The translations under genes were made by a program, and so were the position numbers. A stretch of 64,000 nt of DNA from Urechis unicinctus (taxonomy: Eukaryota > Annelida > Polychaeta > Xenopneusta > Urechidae), in NCBI GenBank assembly GCA_034190875.2, contig CM067358.1, positions 43,475,219 through 43,539,218 on the forward strand, in the 5' to 3' direction. This document shows positions 56,460-64,000 of the stretch, in pieces (position 1 is the stretch's first letter; each line of letters starts with the position of its first letter). The notes beneath the pieces were generated by a model. The model saw only the letters and a list, made by a program, of their open reading frames with translations, ran no database searches and had not been told where the DNA came from.

Positions 56460-57290
56460 CTGGTATTGGAAAGTAAACGTTATGATATTAATCGCACTAC
56501 TACCAGAGAATATCTGTTAGTCGACTGCACCAAACTTACATTGTCTAAACAGCCCAACCAAATGAAATCTGACAAATGTGTCTCGCGTTAAATGTATTCA
56601 CCATGATACCAAACACAACCGCAACGGATGCAGCATTCGTGTTTCTTAGGAAACAAAACGTATATGAAGCAATTAATATTGTGTAGCAGCTGGAGTCTCC
56701 CAAAATAAACCTAATTGAAACACCTGTGTTTTTAATTGCTTTAAGGTCATATATATGGATAGAGTGCCTGAAATCGAAATTTGACATTTAATAAGTTTGA
56801 GTGTTAGTGAAATATGTGCCGGTTACAGGCATAATATATATCACCGTCGTTTGGCGCCAAAACCTTGTTGGATTTTTACGACAGACGCTGGTCAAAATGA
56901 AAACTTCGTTTGGGACCAGAACTGTAAAAAATGTTACTAACAATCAATGGATGATTTACATCGCAAAATCGTTGTCCCTCTGCAGGGTTTATTACCAATT
57001 TACCTTCACATTATGACAACAAATACCCATAACGCTTTTCTCTTGGTCAATTGTGAAGTGCGTTGCCGCTTTCGGTTGAAGTTTGTTAATTAAGTGAAGC
57101 GCTCATATTGTATCGTTGAAGTTTTGTGGAAGATATCAATTATGAAAGGAGGTGACAAATTAATGTTGGTGCCGTGTGATTTATCAGTAAATGACTGTGC
57201 TTTATCTGAGCTGCTGAACCGTATGCTGGGAGGAGAACGGTAAAAATGCCGCGGATCGATATTGATTACGGAAGACCACAGGCGTGTTAG
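56460..57290. other. Intergenic, nothing recognised
   Basis: No convincing exon or repeat family seen. Confidence 0.45.
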
Positions 57291-57303
57291 AGCGGCGAAT
57301 TCC

Positions 57304-57309
57304 TTTATT
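57304..57309 (-). terminator. Candidate polyadenylation signal of P2
   Basis: AATAAA on the minus strand, about 345 bp after the P2 stop. The surrounding text (TTTATTTCAACGCTGCGCTA on the plus strand) matches that just downstream of P3 at 62570-62590. Confidence 0.45.
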
Positions 57310-57652
57310 TCAACGCTGCGCTAATGAGCGAGAACCCTGTGTGTCATGTCATATGAACGGTGCTTGCCAACTGTCCAAAACGTAGTGGTTTCTATTGTAG
57401 TGGTGGGATAGAAGTCTCTCGGCGCTGTATTCAACCAATCCATCGCTTCTGCACAATACAGAAGAAAGATTTTCGAGCAAATGAGCCGATCGTCACAAGT
57501 GTTGGTTCTTGGTCAAACTTATCTTCAAAGCCTCCTCCTAAAATTTAGCAGGCAGCTCATTGCCGCATGTCTTATATTGCGCGTACTTTCCTTCATTGCT
57601 CCACATTAGATCGCTTGCTCAATTGATGACAGAAATACTTACTGGATGGCTC

Positions 57653-59909
57653 TTAATCCTTGTTTGAATCCTTGTTTGAGCTCTTCTTCGATGAAGTTTG
57701 GACAATAAGAACATGTCCCAATTCTGGAAAGGTAGAAAAATCGTTTATATAATTTACAAAGATCGCGAAAGAATCTAAAATTGCAAATTCTGTAGAGGTG
57801 TAAACTTCTATAAAGGCACGAAATCTGTAAAGATACTAGCATCAGTACGGATATACAAATCTAAAACATTAGGCTCCTATATGGACAAAGGTGCCAACAT
57901 CTATAAAGGTACCAAATTTGCATAGGAACCCAAATCTTTGAGGTAATCATCGAGCGGGTTAACACTGATAACTTAAATAAATTATGCACTTACTTGATGC
58001 CTTTGATTCCGAGGAACCTGTGGAGCCAGTTTTCAACGAAGAATTGGAAATAAAAACATCGCCAAAATGTGCAAAATTGAAGAGACAGGCATTTGTTGGT
58101 TCAACTGATAACTGAAACATGTTTACTTACTGGATGATGTCTTTGAATCCTTTTTCGAGGAGTCTGTGGAGCCTGCTTTCGACGAAGGTTTGGAAATAAA
58201 GACATTGTCAAAATTTTGCACACATACCATCGAGCTTGTTAGCTAGGCATTAGGAGATTTAGGTAATAACCTAAATAAACTTGAACTTACTGGACTTTGA
58301 ATCTTTGTCAGAATCCTCGCAGGAGGAGTCTGAGGAGCTCGTTTTCGATGTTGAAATGGAAATATGTAGACCACTTCCAAAACCTACAAAAGAACAAAGA
58401 TCTGTGAAGGTACCGAAGTCTACAGAGGTACCATTCTGTAGAGGTACCAAATCTGTAAAGGTATTAACAACTGGACGAATACCAAACTCTGAAAAGGTAG
58501 CAAAATAATTTGAGACACCAATATAGGTACCAAAATCAATAAAAGTTCCCCATAAGTAGTACAGGCACAGTTTGCATAGGAACCGAAAATTATGTAAAGG
58601 GACGGGTAAATGTTGGTTAAATTGATGACTAGGCTGAATATGTAGTTACTGGATGAACTTCTGGTGGAAGGCATGCCTGAGCAGTCTACGCGTCCAGAGC
58701 TGGAGGAGCTCCCATCCGACGGTGAATCGGATAACGCTGAATGCTGGCCTGAACTCTTGCTCATAGAATCAGATGAGCTCTCGTCGGAGGAAAATGTATT
58801 TGAACCTGTAACGGGTACCGAAATCTGTAAACGTATCAGGCCCTGAGATGTTACTCAAATCTGCATAAAATATATACAGGGGTACGTAAATCAGTAAAGG
58901 TTAAGAAATTTGTTATGACATCGAATCTATAATGGGCCTAACGTTTGAAATCGGTGAGGATATAGAAATCGAGAAAGACCTTAATTGCAAAATGCTTTGA
59001 AATCCTTTCATTTGCTAAATTCTATATAAAAATATGCATAAAAGTTTGCTTGGCTGCAGTATCTCTAAACGCTCCAAAATCAAGATCAATGGTACAACCA
59101 GAAAAAATCACCAGTGATATGATATGTTAAGATATTGAACCACAATCTGTAAAGGTATTAAGTCTTCGTAGTTACCAACATCTGTTCAGGTTCCAAAATC
59201 TGTTAAATACCAGTCGAGTGGGTAAATGTTAAATTTCACTGGTCAGTTGATGACGGAAATGAATTTGTTCTTACCTGTGGACGCTGAATCCTGACTTGAT
59301 GTTGTGCCACTTTTAGAATCTACAAAGGTACCAAAATCCTTAATATACCGAGTTCTATAAAGTTACAAAAATGTGTGAAATATATACATTAAATGACAAA
59401 GGTACTACGATCTACCAGGGCATCAAATGTTGTTATGTATGCAATTGAATTTAATAATATTAAAAAAACATCCGTTAGTTTGGTCACTGGATGAATGTAA
59501 TGAATTTGTTCTCCCAGAGTTTGATCGCTTCAATTCCGACATTTTAAGGGAACCAGTTGTTCCGCTTTTAGAATCTATAACGGTAACAAAATCTAGAAAG
59601 GTACGGTAAAGATACGGAAGTGTGTCGTAGTACTTCATCCTCTTAAGTGACTCAAATCTGTAAAGGTAACGACATCGAAATTTTCAAACGCATACAAATA
59701 TATCACTGTACTAAAATCTGTAATGCTTAAATCATTGCCACTTCGTTTGTTATCATCCTAGAACATAGTGTCTGAACGTTGACTACAGATTATCTTTACA
59801 CACTAGATGACTCAGAAGAACTTCGTTTTGCTCTACTAGGATGTACATTCGCCGCTCTTGAAGCCAGCACAAGAAGAGCCACAAGAAGGGCTATATGATG
59901 CCTCGCCAT
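57653..59909 (-). CDS. P2: secreted Ser-rich protein (novel family)
   Basis: Proposed minus-strand exons: 1 59804-59909, 2 59488-59574, 3 59275-59319, 4 58650-58805, 5 58291-58383, 6 58131-58172, 7 57994-58017, 8 57653-57723. Lengths 106, 87, 45, 156, 93, 42, 24 and 71 sum to 624, exactly 208 codons, and all introns are phase 1. Exon 1 has the same length as in P1 and encodes a signal peptide (MARHHIALLVALLVLA) then HPSRAKRSSSESS with a dibasic site. Exons 2 and 3 both begin NSKSGTT. Exon 4 is about half Ser (FSSDESSSDSMSKSSG, SPSDGSSSSSG). Exon 5 reads SSSDSSCEDSDKDSKS, and the tail SSKKSSNKDSNKD is basic. Many Ser precede Asp/Glu at +2 or +3, as in secreted phosphoproteins. Exons 6 and 7 use acceptors inside the ancestral module. 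A donor-like GTAAGT follows the stop closely. Exported; matrix or adhesive role is inferred only. Confidence 0.68.
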
Positions 59910-59950
59910 GTTTGATTACCCTAAATGGCAATGCAAAGGCTTACCAAGGC

Positions 59951-59961
59951 TCTTATATACT
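59951..59961 (-). promoter_or_regulatory. TATA box of P2
   Basis: GTATATAAGAG on the minus strand, about 42-50 bp upstream of the ATG, as in P1. Confidence 0.65.
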
Positions 59962-59999
59962 GAAGTAATCAATATTGCGAGGCGTAAATTCAGGATTAG

Positions 60000-60310
60000 C
60001 ACATGTTCCGTGCATAAAGGTGCTCTTTCTTTAATTATAAATGAAATGATCGATTGAAGCTGATATCCATATGGGAAATTGCACCGTTAATGAGTGTCCC
60101 CGCATATATGAGAGCATACTGTAACAGCTGCCACAGCACAAAATTAAACGAAATGTAGGAATACCGCTTTTCTTTTATGCTATTGAGGCAAATTTTTGTT
60201 AATGGATTGAATGATATTTGTGATTCGACCATGGCCCGTTAACGCTAGGCAGTTGGAAACGTGCAATTATTCGCAAAAGCTGAATGAAAACAGGATATTG
60301 GAAATCTCAT
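60000..60310 (-). promoter_or_regulatory. Upstream block shared by P2 and P1
   Basis: Homologous to 32990-33330 upstream of P1 in the same orientation and at the same distance from the ATG. It ends at the (AT)n tract. Confidence 0.6.
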
Positions 60311-60319
60311 TATAAAGAT

Positions 60320-60447
<128 letters not shown>

Positions 60448-60449
60448 AG

Positions 60450-61620
60450 GTCGGGTAGGAACATTGTATTAGCAGTAGGGACTAATCATTATAAAGTTGT
60501 GAGCTAGGTTGGCCTGCCCAATGAATATTAGTGGTAAAGATACGAGCATGATAAAACATACGAAGATGGTGATCTGGGATCTATTTTCTAATTGTATTGA
60601 TGGTATTTACAGATGGTGTTATTGATCTGGAGAGCAATGTAAAATGCTCATTCAAGTTCGATTTAGAGTCAATTGTGAGGTCAATAAATTTGCATTGACG
60701 GTTGTTGGACAGTGGTTGTTCAATGTGGGGAGGTGATATCAGTTGGATGAGATGTTTAACTTTGTAAAATGCACATACGGGTTTTTGAAGTGTTTAAAGG
60801 GGGTTTATCTGTATTTTCACATGTATTGTAAACAGAAATGATTAAGGGGACTCGATGAACATGATGGGTAAGCTGCCCCATATTTAAATACACACCTTTC
60901 AGAGTACACAGCTGTCAGAGTTAAGTACACACCTTTGTGGTGTGGCCAATCGAATATTTTAGTTTATCGTATCGAAAGCTTTATATAAATGTAAAAATAG
61001 CGTCCACCGTGTGCCATATTTGGTTGATTATTTATCCGTGCACGGAAAACTATTAATAAAGAAATAACCAAGAGGAAACACTACGACAATTTGCATGAAT
61101 TCTATATTTGACTGCAATGTCACTAATTTGTCAACATTGTAAGCCACAATGCAGGTGGTAAAACAGGCTGACCTTTATGCATTCATGGTGCTCGAAATCC
61201 TCAACGGTTTTGCAGGCTAAATCAAAGTATGGGATAAATAAAGAATAAATTACGTGTGTGGGAAAGAATAAATTAGCATACGGACGAGTAATTATTTTAT
61301 TGGTTTTCATAGACTTTTTGTCGTTAGCTAATTCATTTGAAGATCAATACTATTTGTAGAATCTGTAACCGTGATCGGACAATTGTCAGCACCGAGGATT
61401 GATGAATTGTAGATCGTTGTATTGAGTCGCATTTATATCAACCAATCTGGTGGCGACATAAGATAAGTAAATTTATTTCACGCCCGAGAGTTGTTACTGT
61501 AAATCATTCAATACCAATCTTTGTCAAATCCCTCCTAGTTGATTATTCAATTTTCTCTCAATCTTTCTTAACTTGCATATCATGCATAATTATTATTTCA
61601 CGACTAAATATATCTTTTGT
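60450..61620. other. Intergenic, nothing recognised
   Basis: No convincing exon or repeat seen between P2 and the downstream minisatellites. Confidence 0.45.
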
Positions 61621-61628
61621 CAGACATT

Positions 61629-61736
61629 CTGATACCAGTACGGCTGAGGCACATTCTGATACCAGTACGGCTGAGGCGCACTCTGATATCAGTACGGCTG
61701 AGGCACATTCTGATATCAGTACGGCTGAGGCACATT
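61629..61736 (-). repeat. 27-bp minisatellite, four units
   Basis: Unit CTGATAYCAGTACGGCTGAG plus GCACATT. Being a multiple of three it gives a minus-strand frame with SECASAVLI repeats, but no splice sites or signal peptide tie it to a gene. Confidence 0.85.
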
Positions 61737-62371
61737 CAAACGCATAATAGAATGGCATCTTTCAAATGTTCTGTTTGATCTGTGAATGTATATTGTTGAA
61801 AGACCAACTGGCGTGGTATATCCAAAGACGTGCGTGAAATAAGTTCCGCCAGAGAACGTTTTAGATATGTAAGTAATCTGATAGCGTTTAAGCCCCTGAA
61901 ACTGTCCAGTATAAGGTATAAGCGCATCGTTGCAAGCATGTTTTGTGCCATAGTCAGACCGATTTACCAGGATGGATTGTCACATAAGAGGTCTGTGACT
62001 TGTTGTCAAGGCCAATGTTTCCGGTGGGATGAGAACTCAACAAAACCATATAAACTATCAACCTTAGGTTGCGTGCTGGAAATGAAAGCTTCCAGAAACG
62101 ATCAATGTAGTGGCATCGATCCTGCCACCACCTAGGTAAGGCTTCTGTCTCTACGATACACTCAATGACGACCATTGATCTTAAAGATTATTTCAATGAT
62201 ACATGGAGGTGTCGGTTGAAAAGATTGGAGGACTTCAACAAATATCTGAGTTGCTTGGTTGGACTTCAAGGAGTTCAAAGAACTCTGCGCAAACTAGTGT
62301 TTTTGATCTTTGATGATATGTGGAAGTGTTATAATTGATTCCAGCGATCAGGCTGTGAGAAACAAATTTGG

Positions 62372-62469
62372 ACCCCATGGAGAACACCCCATAGAGAACA
62401 CCCCATGGAGAACACCCCAAGGAGAACATCCCATGGAGAACACCCCATGGAGAACACCCCACGGAGAAC
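62372..62469 (+). repeat. 14-bp minisatellite, seven units
   Basis: Unit ACCCCATGGAGAAC with few changes. It lies just downstream of P3 and is not in a supported gene. Confidence 0.9.
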
Positions 62470-62569
62470 ATCATCACATTTCCAATGGCTCTAGCTGAGC
62501 AACAGGAAGTTGTGTCAAGAGGAATTTTCGATGGATGAAGACAATCAGCTTATTTGAGCATACAGCTCT

Positions 62570-62575
62570 TTTATT
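62570..62575 (-). terminator. Candidate polyadenylation signal of P3
   Basis: AATAAA on the minus strand, about 60 bp after the P3 stop, in sequence shared with the region downstream of P2. Confidence 0.5.
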
Positions 62576-62634
62576 TCAATGCTTCGCTAGTGAGTCAAAT
62601 GATGTGACATACCAATTAAAGTCACATGACCTGT

Positions 62635-63865
62635 CTAATAATGCGTCGTTGTTTCTATGGTGGCCGTAACTTGTTCGTCACTCAGCGTTGTAATTAAAAG
62701 TTGTTCGTCACTCGGCGTTGTAAGCAGAAGTTGCTCGTCACTCGGCGTTGTAAGCAGAAGTTGTTCGTCACTCGGCGTTGTAAGCAGAAGTTGTTCGTCA
62801 ATCGGCGTTGTAAGCTGAAGTTGTTCGTCAATCGGCGTTGTAAGCTGAAGTTGTTCGTCACTCGGCGTTGTAAGCAGAAGTTGTTCGTCAATCGGCGTTG
62901 TAAGCTGAAGTTGTTCGTCACTCGGCGTTGTAAGAAGAAGTTGTTCGTCACTCGGCGTTGTAAGCTGAAGTTGTTCGTCACTCGGCGATGTAAGCAGATG
63001 CTGTTCGTCACTCGGCGTTGTACCAAGTAGATCTTCCAGGTCTGTACAATACACATTACTGATTTTTGTAAACGTAAATACATCGAATGATTCGTAATAA
63101 GAGCATACACGTTTCCTTAGTCCAACATGGCTGCTTGCCGCCGACTGATATACTTTCCCGGTTACGGTTTCCGCCTATTGTTGAATACCGTATGTAGTGC
63201 TCTACGTATTGATGACAATATCTGTTTCAAAGCTGTTATAGCTCCCGCATGTTTGTTTCATTGATGACCATATGATTTTGTTTATTACCAATTGACTCTT
63301 CAACCTCGTTTGGATCCGGACTCACGGCATCTTCTTCTTCCTGGTCGTCTGATGTCTCGCTCTCATCGTCGTCTTCGTCCTCACCCGACGCAGGTTTGGA
63401 AATAAGGAGGACACTTTCAAAATATGTAAAGGCACCACTATCTGAAATATTATATAAAAATATAGTGAGATACTTAAATTTTTACAGCACCAAAATATGT
63501 AAAAAAAAGGCTGTAGTATGGGAACATAAATATATACATAACTAATAAACAGGGGAAAATGCATCAGTAACCTGCTAAGTTACTAATAAAGTTTCCATTG
63601 CAGGGAGCTGGTTTGTATTAAAGATAAATTGCTTTTGTCTGCTTTTGTACAAAAAGCCAAACGAACAGTCCTTGTTCCAATCTAACACATAGCCACATCT
63701 TCAGTTGTCACCCAAGAGCGCACGTCTTCATTGAGTGCGGTCACATTAATTGCAGTCCCGAAACTCACCCGACTCGTCCGAATCCCTTCGTTGTACGGAC
63801 GTGGCGCGGTCATTTAATGCAAGCACAAGGAGAGCGACAAGGGCACCAATGCAACGCTTCGCCAT
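62635..63865 (-). CDS. P3: secreted acidic repeat protein (novel family)
   Basis: Proposed minus-strand exons: 1 63769-63865, 2 63289-63441, 3 62635-63041. Lengths 97, 153 and 407 sum to 657, exactly 219 codons, with phase-1 introns (donors G|GTGAGT and G|GTAATA, acceptors TTTCAG and TACAG). Exon 1 encodes a signal peptide (MAKRCIGALVALLVLAL) and QRRDSDES with a dibasic site. Exon 2 starts with the family module (SGAFTYFESVLLISKPAS) and runs into GEDEDDDESETSDDQEEED, a very acidic stretch. Exon 3 is built from twelve 10-residue repeats of the type LTTPSDEQLL, encoded by a 30-bp minisatellite at about 62665-63025, then TATIETTTHY and TAG. Expected to be exported and strongly anionic, which would suit calcium or mineral binding, but that is inference. 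No enzyme motif or cysteine framework is seen. Confidence 0.7.
62665..63025 (-). repeat. 30-bp coding minisatellite in P3 exon 3, twelve units
   Basis: Unit TTGTTCGTCACTCGGCGTTG plus TAAGCAGAAG on the plus strand. The core encoding PSDEQ is nearly constant, and changes gather at the LLL/LQL and S/I positions, so the frame is kept throughout. Confidence 0.92.
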
Positions 63866-63915
63866 ATTTGGTAACCCTGACGGCAAAGAATAAACCCAAC
63901 AAACGCTCTCGATCT

Positions 63916-63928
63916 CTCATATATACTG
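63916..63928 (-). promoter_or_regulatory. TATA box of P3
   Basis: GTATATATGAGAG on the minus strand, about 52-60 bp upstream of the P3 ATG, at nearly the same distance as in P1 and P2. Confidence 0.6.
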
Positions 63929-64000
63929 AACCACACAATGAAATGAAGCGCAGATTTATTATTCGCACGTGAGCAACGCGTGCAACTATTCCTTTTCAAT

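Noticed and set aside
61558-61758. SECASAVLI repeat protein
   Set aside because: A 27-bp minisatellite with no signal peptide, splice sites or promoter to support a gene.
62665-63025. CRISPR-like regular array
   Set aside because: The 30-bp units abut without spacers, and the genome is clearly eukaryotic. It is a coding minisatellite.

Overview
The window looks like one stretch of an animal nuclear genome. Genes are split by short introns with GT-AG sites, intergenic DNA is AT-rich, there are long (AT)n microsatellites, a tRNA-derived SINE, several non-autonomous DNA transposons and Polinton/Maverick fossils. The mix of dispersed repeats, SWIM-type zinc finger debris, an arsenite methyltransferase and Ser/Asp-rich secreted proteins fits a lophotrochozoan, most likely a mollusc. 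That placement is inference; no marker gene fixes the species.

Layout. 1-5 kb: dispersed repeats (family R1, a Helitron-like end, a poly-C/poly-G-ended element). 4.8-27.3 kb: a cluster of 4-coumarate-CoA-ligase-like acyl-CoA synthetase copies. Copy B (+, 22.0-27.3 kb) keeps exons 2-11 with every catalytic motif but has lost the end of exon 1. Copy A (-, 11.4-7.1 kb) keeps exons 1-4 only. Copies C (-, 21.6-18.0 kb) and D (-, 5.1-4.8 kb) are debris. A and B with their flanks form a large imperfect inverted repeat (about 5.46-11.64 kb against 21.84-29.09 kb). The spacer holds a broken arsenite-methyltransferase exon pair, a Polinton DNA-polymerase fossil and copy C.

31.4-32.9, 57.6-59.9 and 62.6-63.9 kb (all -): three related genes, called here P1, P2 and P3. 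They encode small secreted Ser/Asp/Glu-rich proteins built from short phase-1 exons. They share a signal-peptide exon, a TATA promoter and an exon module. I recognise no described family, and I take this as the most interesting content. Decayed relatives may lie at 34-38 kb.

40.9-47 kb: a duplicated arsenite-methyltransferase 5' block, a second Polinton polymerase fossil and a SWIM zinc finger fragment. 47.4-54.4 kb (+): an apparently intact nine-exon AS3MT gene whose 4.5 kb first intron carries a repeat block and two MITEs. 55-57 kb: a foldback element and unassigned sequence.

The genes do not form one pathway. AS3MT methylates arsenicals, the 4CL-like enzymes activate carboxylic acids, and P1-P3 are probably exported structural or mineral/ion-binding proteins. 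All exon coordinates come from reading splice sites and frame by eye; no alignment or transcript evidence was available.
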